This document shows, in pieces, positions 1 through 12,635 of a stretch of DNA of 64,000 bases. This DNA is from Cyanoderma ruficeps. Taxonomy: Eukaryota > Chordata > Aves > Passeriformes > Timaliidae. The number at the start of each line of letters is the position of its first letter. Position 1 is the first letter of the stretch. The notes beneath the pieces were generated by a model that had not been told where the DNA came from, did not search any database, and was given only the letters and a program-made list of their open reading frames with translations. The stretch spans positions 1,069,409 through 1,133,408 of the forward strand of contig VZDJ01007755.1 of the NCBI GenBank assembly GCA_008694505.1. The letters are read 5' to 3'. The position numbers were made by a program, and so were the translations under genes.

Positions 1-421
1 ATAAATAAAATAAAATAAAAAAAATCATACTTGGGTGCAGAGAATCACTTAAAAAAAACCATCCAGACACATATCTAAATAAACCTTTTCCTGGATATTT
101 TTTCTGGATATTAGTAGTGCCCACAGGGCCTCTCAAGTTTCCTGTTCAGTTCAGTCAAATGCAATCTTTCCATGTCATTTTAGAGATGTTAACCATCAGT
201 GTTATAATGAGATGAAGGATATTAGTAATCCTCATTTATGGAGATGGAAACTGCAGTACAAGGATGTTACAATATAGAATTTGGACATTTTCTACGTCAG
301 TGGGGTTCTGGCACTGGAGAACTGCCTGCTCTGAGATCTGCTGCCTGCCAACCAAGGTCTAGATTGTGGAGATAAAAATCTGTTTGCATGGGTTGATTGT
401 ACCATGTATTTTCACACCAAC

Positions 422-550
422 CTCCTTTCAAGGTTCCACACACTGAGTATTCGTCATCAGCTCCGCTGCAGAGGAGCTCTTTCCAGAGGAATGCTTTGGC
501 ACCATCATACCAGACATTGAAGACAATCTTCAAAAAGTGGATGTCATTTC
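422..550 (-). CDS. LY96: LY96 coding exon 3
   Basis: 129 nt from acceptor TTTTAATTAG| to donor GGAG|GTTGGT. It encodes NDIHFLKIVFNVWYDG, then a WKELLCSGADDEYSVCGTLKG segment containing the Cys89-Cys99 pair. The frame continues open past the donor for about 40 residues, but those residues bear no resemblance to MD-2. The split last codon implies LKG-E, matching human LKGE. Confidence 0.92.
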
Positions 551-2604
551 CTAATTAAAACATTGCAAGTAGGAAAATGGTAACTGGTAGGGAAGAAAAG
601 CATATACAGAGACATGCTGTTTTTATCTAAATTTTTAATTTTAATTATCTAGATTTTACCAAAATATTGTATTTTTGTAAGACTCACCCAAAACTAAATA
701 GCTATATATCTTGAAAACTGCTACTTCCAGAAAAAAAAAACAAAAAAGCTATTGTTGTTTTTAACAACAACAACAAATTAGTATTAAAAAATATTTGGGA
801 GAAAAATTTCAAAGTCTGTTTTAATTTCTTCAGTAAAGAAAATAGAGTTCACTCAGCTCCACAGCTAACCTAAACACATGCTCAAATGAGGACCTTAGTT
901 TTAAGCAGGTGTTGCAAACAAACTATCATAAATGCATCATAAAGATGTTTTCCTAGGAAAGCAAACCTAGTGCAGAAGGTGAAGTTTATGATACAGCCAA
1001 GTCCTAAACATTTCATTAGCTCTGCTTGCTGGCTTAAAGCTGGCCTTAAAGATCACCGCTAGGTTTGCACACAGAATCCAGTACCATTTCCAGCCTCTGG
1101 AACATGCATATCCTTCGTAGAAATCCTGCCATAGTTGGATGGCCTGATGATACTCTCTCTCCTTTAGAAGACTTGGATCTTCTCAGGGCCAGAAGACTAA
1201 AATGCACAAACACCTAAACTGTCACAGATTTGCATGTACAGTAACAGTCTGTGTGCAGGGCTCTGGTAACTGCTCCAAGTAAAACTCAAACACATTTTCA
1301 CAAACCATTTCTGTCCATTGCTACAGTTTATCCATTCTATTTTTAACCCCAGAAACCAATTTCCTAAATCACTAGGCATTTAGGATGAAATGTCAGTTTT
1401 TCAGTTGTATTTCATTTTCAGCATTTCCATAATTGTCTAGTTAAGAGAAACTCACTTGGAATCCAGGTGAGAGCAGCCTTCCAGGGAGATTTGTTCATCG
1501 TGCTGCAAGGTGTCAGATTAAACATGAAAGCATGAGCTCTAGAATCTACAGAAAAAAAGCATTTCACATTGACAGTATGAACAGGCTTCTCCATAAAAAT
1601 AATAAGAACATACAGTTATACACACAAACCCCACATACATATTTTTAAATGTATTTAATATAAGGTATAAGCTATAAAATTCAATAGATATGGTAAATAC
1701 TAAATATGCATTTTAAACTATATTTTAAAATTTTTTTACATTTAGAGGGCAAAACTAGTATCATATTTCTTTAAGTAAAAAGATAATTCAATTTTTGATT
1801 GATTGTATTTTGCACAGAAAAAAATAGAGACAAAAGTACCTTTATTTCTCTTTTGAAGGTATACAAACTTTTTATTAGCACTAAACCAGCATGGTCTGCT
1901 ACTGAAAATATCCGTACTTATGCTAATCATGCTAACAACAGCTAAAAATATTTTTAATGCACCAGCATATTTTCCAGAATAATGTAAATGAACCTTTGAG
2001 TAGATTTGCTCTGTGAGTGACTCACCTTGCATTTTTAAAATACACAAACTATCAGCCCATGACACAGACATGGCAAGAAGGGACACACTAGGCTGTGTCA
2101 GAGACTGAGTGGTACCCCAGCCTGACAGAATATCACATTCCCTCTTTTTTTCCACATACATCAAACTTTGCATTGCAACATACTGGTTAACTCAATAGGT
2201 ATAATTTATACAACAGAGTACTTGTGAAACAAGTTTAAATCCATTATCTTCTAATATTTTCTGAACGAAAACATGCCTACTTTACTTGAGAATAAAATTC
2301 TCTCTCTCCTAGCTGCTGGAACCAGCATCGTGGTAAGATTTATGTCTATGAAGTAAAATTCTTATAACAGTGTGATTAACAACAGAAATATACTTCTTTT
2401 TGTTTTTCTGCAATCCTCAAAGAAACAAATCTGAAAGAAAAATCATAATCCCTCAGACTACAGCAATGATCCTGCAAATGGAACAAAAGGATTACCTATT
2501 TTTTACTTACCACAAAAAGTATATGACATTTCAAGATCTGATGATGTACAAACGAATTCACTGACTCCAGGAGTGAACAAAATGAAAAAAAGTAATCCAA
2601 ACAT
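422..2604 (-). CDS. LY96: LY96 (MD-2), lymphocyte antigen 96, partial gene: exons 1-3, 3' end off the window
   Basis: MD-2 is a secreted ML-domain protein that binds lipid A in a hydrophobic pocket and associates with TLR4 for LPS sensing. The CDS joins 2604-2511, 1545-1456 and 550-422 on the minus strand, 313 nt giving 104 codons plus one base. All junctions are AG/GT and phases agree. The predicted product starts with a hydrophobic signal peptide (about residues 1-15). Five cysteines at 19, 31, 45, 89 and 99 match, with a constant offset of six, human Cys25, 37, 51, 95 and 105, so the 19-45 and 89-99 disulfides are retained. Motifs WIPR (59-62), SGADDEYSVCGTLKG (90-104) and an NLT sequon at Asn41 are visible. 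The final ~50 residues, including the partner of Cys31, were not found in bases 1-421, so the remaining exon(s) lie beyond the left edge. Position next to TMEM70 agrees with vertebrate synteny. Confidence 0.93.
551..1455 (-). other. LY96: LY96 intron 2
   Basis: AT-rich intron with donor at 1455-1454 and acceptor AG at 552-551. It holds A/T-rich low-complexity runs near 720-790. No other gene or repeat was recognised. Bases 1-421 are the start of intron 3 and are also featureless apart from an A/T-rich simple stretch at 1-25. Confidence 0.8.
1456..1545 (-). CDS. LY96: LY96 coding exon 2
   Basis: 90 nt bounded by acceptor TTTTTTCTGTAG| and donor |GTGAGT. It encodes residues 32-62 (first and last codons split), including FNLTPCS with the third cysteine and a potential N-glycosylation site, and WIPR at the end. 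It corresponds to the human exon encoding about residues 39-68, which can be skipped in the MD-2s isoform. Because 90 is divisible by three, skipping would stay in frame here too. Confidence 0.92.
1546..2510 (-). other. LY96: LY96 intron 1
   Basis: Intron between coding exons 1 and 2, AT-rich. It contains a minus-strand open frame (1742-2173) with no recognisable similarity or coding signature. Nothing else was recognised. Confidence 0.8.
2511..2604 (-). CDS. LY96: LY96 coding exon 1 (signal peptide and N-terminus)
   Basis: The ATG is at 2604-2602 on the minus strand. The exon encodes 31 codons from MFGLLFFILF through SYTFC, then one G, and ends at a strong donor G|GTAAGT (2510-2505). It carries the signal peptide and the first two conserved cysteines. 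The split codon G|AT yields Asp32, as in the human SYTYC-D junction. The transcription start is not defined by the sequence. Confidence 0.92.
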
Positions 2605-2700
2605 GGTTACTTTTTTTGCTCAGTATTCGATAGTATAAAACTTCACTTGGGAGAAAGAGGAAGAAAATTCAGCACAGTCATCATCAGTCACATGTCTTCG
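2605..2700 (-). promoter_or_regulatory. LY96: LY96 proximal promoter/5' UTR with PU.1-like site
   Basis: There is no CpG island upstream of the LY96 ATG, unlike the other three genes. The plus strand at 2653-2664 reads AAAGAGGAAGAA, close to the purine-rich PU.1/ETS consensus typical of TATA-less myeloid promoters, about 50-60 bp upstream of the ATG. A 12-codon upstream ORF (2684-2643, minus strand) would lie in the 5' UTR if transcription starts beyond 2684. The transcription start cannot be placed from sequence, so the assignment is inferred. Confidence 0.4.
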
Positions 2701-5700
2701 GGGAAAGTTCTGTTATTTATCAAATTCTCTGCAATCTTTGTTAATCTTACTGCAGCACTGTCACTTATCATCAAACTAAATTTTGTTTAGAAAATGAATT
2801 CCTGCTTGTGTTGTTCCATTTTCCCCAGACAATGCAGCAGCTCAAACCAAGAGTGAAAAATGAAAGAGAAAACTGTGTGAAATGGGGAAGTGAAATGACT
2901 ACGACTACCAGCACGGAAAGAGCAAGTTGAGTTGACTCATCAGGTGTAAGATTTTTAAAGGCATAATTTCAAACACAGAGTTTCCTGCACATATTAAAGA
3001 AGAGAAAAATCCACAACTGATGAAAACCAAGTCCATCCTTTTATTTTTATAGTAGTCAGTACCTCTCACTGGTTTTCATAATAAAATTCTTACAAAGCTC
3101 ACCGTGCTTTAGGAATACACCAGAAATCTGGAGGAAGGTAATTAGATGATGTATTTCAGATGGAGCTGAATGCAACCATCTGATGCTGAGTAGAACCACT
3201 CATGTCCTCCATGATGCCAGATACCACCTTCAAAGCTGTATCTGCCAGAGTTACACTTCTTAGTGGGAACAAACTCAAAAATCAATAAAATTACAACTGA
3301 TAATTCCCATATCTGACTCCCAGAGTGTCTCTGCCACCTTCTCCCAGTCTTTTCCCCACAGTCTCTGCTGAAGAAGCAGCACTGTGTGGTTTGCCCAGAG
3401 CACAGGGCCATGCACAGGCCTGGAGCCAGGGGGACACCAAATATGAGTCAGTTACTGGCAAAGGCTGTCCAGTTTTGACTGGCATGTTTCTGTAAGAACA
3501 CAGATCTGTCTGTCACAGCTGAAGGTAGCTCACAACCTGATTTTATCCTGTGATGCTGAAGACACCCCAGGTCACAGATCTTGATACTCAAGTATGAAAC
3601 ACCAAGCCAAAACCCTCTTAAAGCACTTTTGGTATTAGATACATGCCATTATTTCTGCCTGTTAGTGAATTACACAAAGAATAACATATTTGCCTGTGTT
3701 GGCTATATCAATCCTGCGGGCTAAACAGGATCAGCTCTTACTGCACAAACCCAGCAGTACTAACCAGCTAGTTCCAACTAGAGGAACAGATTAAATTAAG
3801 CCAAATAACTCCTTCAAGAGAGCACAAGCCCCTCTAACTGACAGGAAACACAGCTAATTTTTTTTTCTCACTATAATAAAATATGGAAATCTACTGAATT
3901 TAATGGAAGAATGACTTACAGAAATTAGGCAAATCATTTTCTCACAAAATTAGCTTCTTGGTTTGTATATATGTCTGCTGACTTCTCTTAGATCAGAAAC
4001 CCTATTTATTTTTTAAGAAAAAGAAATAATACATAAAATAGGCAGGTATTTGAGCTTGTTTCCTGTTAAGCAGGAAACTCAATTAAAATTACAACAAATA
4101 TAACTTAATCAATTGTTCTGACTCTCTCCATTCCCCATCACAATGCTTAAAAGTTTTTATTCTCAAAAATTTTGTGCATACCAGGGTAGCATTTTACATG
4201 TTATAAGGTAAAGTAGCAAAAGATTAAGACATTGCTTTTCAGAAGTTTGAACATGTAATACAAAAGATAATTTAGGAATAACAGTGTGCAAAAAACCATG
4301 ACTGATTGTGCCCAGAGATGGGGGGAAGTTCCTAGATTAATTAAGGAAGGTGAAAATTGAATTAAAGGTGCCTGAAAGTACCAACTAATGACCTACTACA
4401 TGTAATAATTCAGAAAATAAGATTAAAAAAATTAAAAATTTAATGCAGCTAGAGAATTCTCTTCAGTATTTCTAAATCTTTCTATAGACCACAAGAAGAG
4501 TCCCACTGACCTGACAGAGTTCAAAATTTTAAGAATTTTTCAGTTTTCAAATTTCAGAAAATTTAGCTTTTAAGTGGGAATTCAAAATTATATAACTTTC
4601 CTGACAGATCTCCAGAGTACATACTTCACACACAGATTTTTGCTGTTGTTTAACAGGATGCTATAAAACATATAAGCTCTTTGTGATCATAGCAATAACC
4701 CAGTTCTGTTTCAAGATGGACAAACTTTGCTTTAAAAATTTTAAGACATGGAGTGAAATTGAAATAAATCAGGAAGGCTGTAATAGTTGGGAAAAAGAAA
4801 TGGAGTAGTGAGACGGTCACAAAGGAGCAATGAACCAGCTATTAAAGAAGAGCTACCTTTTTTGCACATACAGCCAAAAAAATATTCCTTTCAACTACAA
4901 AGCCACGACCAGTGGTGTGAAGGAGTTTAACCTGTGAGAAGCCAAGGCAAGCTCTCTGCTGAGTCTTCTGTCAGTCCAATAGGTTTAGCACAAGTCCCAG
5001 CCCAGTCTGAAGCGGGCAGGAGGTGGCACTGACCATTTCCCACTGATATACAAGGTTTCCCAGCTGAACGCACGTCCCTCTGTGGCTAGACTTCCCCAAT
5101 GCGTTGGGTGGTTGATGAACTCATGGGGAGAGTGGAAAGAGCACTGCAGATTGACAAGTTTTTACATAAAGCTCTTTTAAAATAAACGAAGAAGAAAAAA
5201 ACTCTCTATTGAATTGACTTCCTAGACCTCGTTCAAGCAGAGGTGGTTTTTTTCAGATACTTGCTGCAGAAAAGTTATAGATGAGGAATGAGTCCCCCCT
5301 GGTGGCTCAGACAGACAGACACATGCAGAAACCTCCTGCTCCTTCCTTATTGCGCTTTTATTGCACAAGTCAAGACTATTTCAATGTTTAAAAAGCCAAC
5401 ATAAGAAAACTCAATTTAAAAGGATCTGGCTGGCTAAATGGGAGAACAGGAACAATACGTACCACTGGCATCACAGTTAAAATATCTTTTATGACTGTGA
5501 TTATAAAGCCTACCACCTTGATGGCTCTCTTTGGTCAAATTGTCATTAAATCAAAATAATCTAAATTATTTTTAAATATTTTCAGCAGATGCTTGTGGCT
5601 TTCCACGCCAACATCGATGATATTCATAGACGTGACCTCTTGTGATGATGACTCAAGTCCCAAACTAGTGCACAAGTGGTGTGAAGAGTCGGTTCTGTTC

Positions 5701-8149
5701 AAGTCAGTATGAGGATCACTGCAGAAGATTATAAAGTTCTATATACTTAATTTTACTAAATCCTCTTTCTTTATTATAATCTTTTTCTTATATATTCCAG
5801 TCCAGAAGGAAGGTGAAAAGGAAAGAGAAGTAGAAAGAGCTACACAAGAATGTTATTTCATTGAGGTTTTGCCAGCGAAATACTTCATTTATTTCGAAAT
5901 CTTTTGCAAGTATATTCAGTAGGAATCAGCTCTCATATCGAATTAACAGTATATAAATTCAAGTCTAAACAATTTAAAACTTCATACCTATGACTTTTAA
6001 TTTCTTTACATCTGAGATGCTGAGAATAGAAGTTTATTCCAAGTTTCCTTGCCGATTTGTGGTCAAAATCCTTAAAATAAATAATATTTTGTCATCTTTC
6101 TCAATGCATCCAAAAAGTGCTTAACTTACTTGTGATTGCTTTTCAATATAATCACTGTGTAATTGGATTGTTGGCTGTAGGTGAGTATGTTGGCCATATA
6201 AGCACTAATAAGTCACTAAAATCTCCCTCAGGAAAGATTTATAATATATATGATCATAATATCCCATCACAGAAAAATAAGTAACAGTATACTAGTATAG
6301 CAGGGGAAAGTACTCCATTTCAAAGTCTTAGTCAGACAGAATTAAAGATTATGTTCTAGCTTTCGGCGTGTAACAAAATTTCACTTTAATGGAAAACTGA
6401 TTTTAAGACGTTAACCACATTTATTAGATAAAGAAAAGGCAATAATAATTTTCCCTGCAGAACCATTTGGGAGCTTTTGAAGTAGATCCTTTTGCACATG
6501 GAAACAGATTTATTCCTTTTGCTGCTGGATTTAGGGTTGATGCTGAAGGCACTATAACATAAAGGGTCTCTATACAAGGCATAAGACTGCATTCACAAAA
6601 TAAAAACACACCCAGCTATCAGCTTGAAGAATAGAAAACTGTAGACCCTTCTCAAATCCCCTCACCCTATCTTCGACAATGTTTATAGTGGAAGTAGAAA
6701 GTCATGCCCAGGGATACAATAAAGAGGTAGAGGATTCATTTCCTCTACAGGCAACTGATGAAGTGCTTGAGAGTGCCATGGGAGTCCAAGCCAAGAGCAG
6801 TGCACTGGCACATAGCCACTGGTGAGTTGGTAGCATTTGAGTAAGAAACCTAAGAGTTTCTGAAATATAGAAAAAGTGCTGTGCATTACTCTGAATATGT
6901 TTTGTTAAATGCTGTATGAACTTTGGCTTAGTGGTTTGATTTGAATATATCACATTAAACCACTGGAGACTGTTGAAATGTAGCAAATACATACCAGGTG
7001 GTAGGGTTTTCCTGTGCAAAAAAAGATGTTGGAAATAACTCCCTGCCTCTTGCCAGTAGCCTTATGGTTTACTCTCTGCAAGCCAAGTTCAAGACTAAAA
7101 CTTACAGTTGTATGCTGAAGTATCCATTAAACTATTCAAATTGTCAAAAAGAAGAGAAAGCAGAGGATGAAGGGATAAGAAAGGGATGTGTCCTACCTGA
7201 GGCTCACAGTAAGCACACCACAGCAACACTGTCCACCCTGGAATTCAAGAAAGGGAGACAGCTGGCCGTGTTTTGTGGCTGTTTGCTCTTGTTCTCTATT
7301 ATTCCCTGCTTAAAATAGCTGCTTGCTGAGGTCTGTGTAGCTCTGGGATAATCTTATTATAGTGGATCCAACTCATAGTTAGGCACACTTGTCCCATTTC
7401 TCATGCAGGCTGCAGCAGGCTATGCTGCACATGGGGGAATGAAGAAATCCATGGTATGAGGCATGAAGAAATTTGTGGTATGGCTACAGAACTCCAGAGC
7501 AACCAAATTACAGCAGTTTACCAAGTTTCCACCCTATTAAGTTATACTGAGCAGTTGTAATAATGCACGTCTGCTCTTAATTTTTATAGCACAAGGAGAT
7601 TTCCATGAAGTTTTGATCACCTAAATTAAGCTCTCACAGTACCATGGAAAAATTTACAGATTTTCTTCACCTTTGCCAATGTCATGACTTTGGTTTGTAA
7701 TAAAGCAAGCTCCAGTCAGATTAGTTACCTTTTAATTCTACAGAGTGTGATTAAGAGTGTGAAGTACTTCCGAGCTTTAAAGATTTCTCTTTGTAATATC
7801 AAACATGGATAATTTTCTCATCAAAAATTTTTACATTTGCAAAAAAAGGATGCGGGTTGTGGGATAATTTAATTTAAAAAACAACTTTAAAGAGTGACAA
7901 GCAGCTTTGTACTTTATAATTAAGAACTGGGACTAATGAATAATAATATGGACAAAGCCAAATACTTGAGAAAGGGAGAGGGTCACTAGCATGAAAATAG
8001 CATGTAGCCAAAGACTTGAAAGAAAAATTTGCACATATCCTGACTGCTCTTCAAAGAGAAAAGGAAAATCCAGTCATCTATGACCTTTTGTGGAAACTTT
8101 TAAGGCTGGAAAGGGGTAGATGTGTCTAAGGAGGCTTCAGTAATTTCAT
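2701..8149. other. Intergenic DNA between LY96 and TMEM70
   Basis: AT-rich, no gene recognised. Short open frames here do not resemble known proteins. One GC-richer patch at about 4890-5340 stands out and could be an old LTR-like repeat, but I cannot name it. Nothing else is supportable. Confidence 0.6.
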
Positions 8150-8710
8150 ACAAAATCACAGAATTAACTAGGTTGGAAAAGATCTCTGAAATCACTGAGT
8201 CCAACCTATGACCAAACACTGTGTCAACTAGACCAGGGCACTGAATGCCACGTCCACTCTTTTCTTGAACACCTCCAGGGACAGCGACTCCACCACTTCC
8301 TTGGACAGCCTATTCCAAGGTCTAATCACCCTTTCCATGAAGAAACTCCACCTGCTGTCCAACCTGAACCTCCCCAGCACAGCTTGAGGCCTTTTCCTCT
8401 CATCCTGTCGCTGGTTGCCTGCGAGATCAGCGACCCCCATCTGGCTACAACCTCCTCTCAGATAAGGTCCCCCCAAGCCTCCTTTTCTCCAACCTGAACA
8501 ATCCCAGGTCCTTCAGCTGCTCCTCACAGGACTTACCCTCTAGACTCTTCACCATCTTCATTGCTCTTCTCTGGACACATTCCAGCACCTCAATGTCCTC
8601 CTTCAATCAAGGGGCCCAGAACTGAACACAGTACACAATGTGTGGCGTCACCAGCGCCGAGTAAAGGGAGGCAATCACTGCCCTGGTGCTGCTGGCCACA
8701 CCATCACTGA
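8150..8710 (-). mobile_element. CR1 LINE fragment, minus orientation, 3' end
   Basis: The sequence matches the remembered avian CR1 3' region read on the minus strand. It begins with the terminal ATTCTGTGATTTTG-type repeat and ends in the segment around the reverse of 'ctgctggccacaccatcact'. It is 5'-truncated, as most CR1 copies are. The minus-strand open frame inside it (8228-8476) is the remnant of the pol 3' end, not a host gene. Confidence 0.9.
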
Positions 8711-9489
8711 CACACATTGATACATTCCTGCTCTTCATACCAGACTGAGTGAAACTGGGACCAGGGTAAGATACATCCAGCTGCTATGGACAAGGGATTG
8801 GCTGGTCCTGAAAAGGCTGCTGGAGCTGTCAGCCTTCACTGTAGGCATTGCCTTGCAAATAAGACAGTCTGTAAATCACTTATGTCAGAAAAATGAGCTC
8901 CTACATCAGTATTTCCTTCAGAACCTCCACATGTAAAAGCACATTCTCTAGATCTCATGAATAATTTCTTTCATATCGTGTACAAGTTACCTACACCCAA
9001 GGAAATATCAACAACTTCCAGTGATGAAAATGTTAGCAGGCCGTAATACTTCTACACTTAGTACTGGTTTTCACCAAGTGTATGAAACTGAAGAAAAATA
9101 CACTAGAATAGTAGTTCACATAATTAATAGGGCTGTTAAACAGACATGGAGCTAACAGACTCTGGGAATTACCTGGTAGTAATTTGTTTATTCAAACACT
9201 CACATCACAGTTGATTCTCTTGCAGGATTTGTTAGTAGCAAGAGGGCCTGTTCTGATTTACACACATTTTCTACCATAGGAAGACACCAAGCATTTCAGA
9301 GCTTCCCCCCTGGAAATCCATACAACGTGCTATACAAATAAAGACAGACTGCTCAGAACTCGGAGCAAAGAAGAAACACATCTTGAAGTCTTTTTGGATT
9401 ACAATTCCCTTCCTTTATTTTGCTTCTAATGTGAATAACTGCTCTCAATTCCAGGGCTCTAAACCAGTCATATATGTGCAAGTATACTC

Positions 9490-9985
9490 AAATCCTGTGT
9501 TCATTTTTGGGCCCTTCACTACACAAAGGACATTGAGGACATTGAGCCTGTCCAGAGAAGGGCAGTGAAGCTGGTGAAGGGTCTGGAGCACAAGTCTGAT
9601 GAGGAACAGCTCCAGGTTGCTCAGTCTGGAGGAGGCTCAGGGGTGATCTTATCACTCTCTACAACCTGAAAGCAGGTTCTAGCAAAGTGGGGATCTGTCT
9701 CTTCTCCCAAGTAACAAGCAATAGGACAAGAGGAAACAGCCTCAAGTTGTAGCAGGGAATGTTTAGCCTAGATATTAGGAAATACTTCTTCACTGAAAGG
9801 GCTGTCAAGCACTGGAACAGGCTCCCTGGGGAAGAGTTTGAGTTACCATGCCAGAAGGTACTTAAAAGATATATAAATGTAGCACTTAAGAACTTAGTTT
9901 AGTGGTGGACTTGGCAGTGCTGGGTTAACAGCTGGAGTCAATGATCTTGGAGGTCTTTTCCAACCTAAGTGGTCCTACAATTCCA
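9490..9985 (+). mobile_element. CR1 LINE fragment, plus orientation, 3' end
   Basis: CR1 landmarks appear in order on the plus strand: GGACATTGAGG, GTCCAGAGAAGGGCA, CTCTACAACCTGAAAG, AGGACAAGAGGAAACAGCC, GCACTGGAACAGGCTCCCTG, TTAGTGGTGGACTTGGCAG and the degenerate tail near 9985. It is diverged and 5'-truncated. It faces the CR1 at 8150-8710, so the two 5' ends point toward each other across about 780 bp with no recognised feature. Confidence 0.9.
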
Positions 9986-12177
9986 AGTGCACAATCCAAG
10001 TGTAGCAGCAAACAAAGTAGAACCATGTAGAATATTGAGTATCTTCAGTAAGTCTGGTCTTCTCTTTTCCTAATATTATCCTATTATCCTATTATTTTCA
10101 AGTTGCACATTGGAAGTATTCAATATTTTTTCTGAAACTACATCCCAGCCAGAATCATCACGTACCTTCTGGTGGAATTCTGGATTCTTTAATATTATAT
10201 TTAATCATGTGCATGTCAGAAAGTCACCTACTAGCTTCAGTTGCTTTTCACTACTAGACCACAAGCAGAAGAAATAATAATAATCTTCCATAGATAGAAA
10301 CTTATCCACTGGCATGGAGATATCTTACTCTTGCTGCTTAATTCTGAATTGGCCAAATCTCAAATTTAGAAAGGAAAAGTTTTTGCACGCAGAAGAAAAA
10401 GATGAGGATTATGATATTGCCTATAATTTTGGGGCCTTTACTTTACCTTTGCCAGCAAACTCTATTGCCAGTTCTCCCTGTACTTGTCATTGGAAGACCA
10501 AGTCAACTTCATCTTTCAATACAAGCACCAAAAGGAGTGAATGCATGAGGCATGGAAAGATTACTTTTAACGAGGTGTAGAATATAATTTCAATGAGAAT
10601 AAGTAGTACAACCAGGTGATCAGAATCGCTTGTTCAATAAAATTTGAACCTCACATGTTCAATATAATTTTATGAAAAAAAATATTTATACATTACTGCT
10701 ACCCATGGAATGGTAGTGGCTTAATGAGACTCTTATCAGACTTATAAAATTATAATTGCTCCAATACAAAAAAACTGCCTCAAAAATAGTGGGATGGCAC
10801 AATTTGCTGTTTAAGTACTGAGCAAGTACATTGAAAAGCAACATTCAAAACCCTGGTTTAATATCTGTGATGTCATCCTACAAAAGGAAATCGAAATAAC
10901 AGTATTGGAAGACATTTAGACTTTTAAATACACCTTTTTAACCATGACTTAGGAAACAGGTTGAAAGTTAGCTATAATTTTTTATTTGCAGGATCAGGAT
11001 GACTAGTAGCAAGCATGAGATTTTCTTATTACAAAGGGCACTGCTAACACAAAAGGATAAATTTTAATTTTGGGGTTTTTTTCAATCTGGTAATTTTTAT
11101 GTCTCAAAATATTGAGGCCCTTCATTCTTTGAAGACAAGTATCTGTCAGTTTATGTGCCTTGGGCTAAAAAATTTAAATGCAACCTCTACACACTCAAGA
11201 GAGAAGGACGAGTCTAATACCACAAGAAGACCAGATCCCCTTTTTAGCTGAGTGAAAAATGGCTTTCTTCTCAATGCTGAAAATCAAGAGGTGTGTTCTT
11301 TAATGGCACAATTGCTTCCCCACCACACAGAAATGCTGACAGAGTGCATTTTAACCACTAGCTGCCAGAATTTTCTTTGTCGATTCAAGTACAGCACCTC
11401 TTGTCAGTGGGATGCTCACAGAGCAAATCTTATGCCACGGTGCTTTCCCATGGCCAAGAGGAGAGGCTTCTTGCTCTCCATCTTTGGGGACAGGGTTATT
11501 TGGAGTGGACTTCAGTTTAAGAAACCTGAGAGTAACTTTGAGTGGCTAGAACTTACTGCTGTATATATACACTGCCATTCTCCCCATGTTCTTCTCCCCT
11601 TTGGGAGGAGGTAGGAGCAGGAATTCACAGGAATACCAGCCTGCTTTTCAGAGACTCCTCCTGGGTACAGATGATGTCACAAAGGGAAGGGAAAGCCACA
11701 TTCACTTCCTTCATACCATCACCAGCAGTGACAAAAAGCCCAGTATTTTTAGATTAAGTACAATTAATATTTAAGGCTTAACATCTTTACATACTTGATA
11801 GGTAATGAGTGTAGGTAATGAGTGTTGACGATCTGTCTATCATGAATGGCCTCCTTTGACATGGAGATGGTGAGACTGCCACACAGCTCATGCATTTTAC
11901 AGTTCTGTCGAGAGCTAACAACAAAAATCAAACCATGAATAAACAAGAAGAAGACAGGGCTAAGGATCTCCTTTTTTTACTGTACTTTATGTCATTAACT
12001 CTAAAGAAATCCTCACACTGTTTGCAGTATTTTTAAAAAAGTGTCTCTTTTTATACATTCCAAAATGCATACAGAAAACTCCAGCTACCTGATACTTAAG
12101 CAAGTGTAATAGATTTTTACATTCTTTCACATATATAGTACTGCATTATAGACAATGATGCTGACATTATCTTCAAA
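9986..12177 (-). other. TMEM70: TMEM70 3' UTR and downstream intergenic DNA
   Basis: Downstream of the TMEM70 stop on the minus strand. Candidate poly(A) signals on that strand are ATTAAA at 11304-11299 and AATAAA at 10986-10981, about 0.9 and 1.2 kb past the stop; neither can be proved. A 13-bp direct repeat (TAGGTAATGAGTG, twice) lies near 11801-11829. The overlapping plus-strand open frames at 11.25-11.77 kb resemble no known protein. Confidence 0.45.
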
Positions 12178-12635
12178 TTATTTCCTTTCATCAGCTTCCT
12201 TAACCTCCTCTAAATCCTCAAATTTAAAAAATGAGGATTTGTCATAGCCCATGAGATGGTTAAAATCCTGAGGATTTGGGAAAAGCGTAGGATTAACAAG
12301 CATTGATTTCGTTTTAGCGTAAAATGTTGTAAACATCTTGGTGATGTCTGGAATCTTTACATCTTTCTGATGGAAAACAGTCACTTTTTCTGCCAAGATG
12401 GCATTGTAGGTAATGGCTGTATAGGTGTCCGCTTCATCTTTGTAATAGAGCCGGATCACGTAACCTTTTGTAAGGATATGCAAAGTCACCGGAGTGACAA
12501 ATGTAAAAATCCCGATCAGCCCGTAAAAGGCAGCTTGGACAAGCAGACTTTCCACTCCAATACCGCTCTTGAGCATGATGTAGGGCATCATGAACAGGTT
12601 GAATATGCTGGTGGAGTAAGAGAAAAACTTCACAC
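12178..12635 (-). CDS. TMEM70: TMEM70 coding exon 3 (membrane hairpin and matrix domain)
   Basis: The acceptor TTTTATGTAG| precedes GTGTGAAGTTT; the exon supplies the second and third bases of Gly85 and continues to the stop at 12180-12178. It encodes 151 full codons carrying both transmembrane segments and the conserved C-terminal domain. The C-terminus is acidic ([10 protein letters not shown]). A plus-strand open frame at 12370-12669 is a shadow of this exon. Confidence 0.97.

Noticed and set aside
297..421. Continuation of the LY96 exon 3 frame beyond the splice donor
   Set aside because: Residues after LKG stop resembling MD-2 exactly at the GTTGGT donor; this is intron read-through.
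8228..8476. 82-codon minus-strand open frame
   Set aside because: It is a CR1 pol remnant rather than a host gene.
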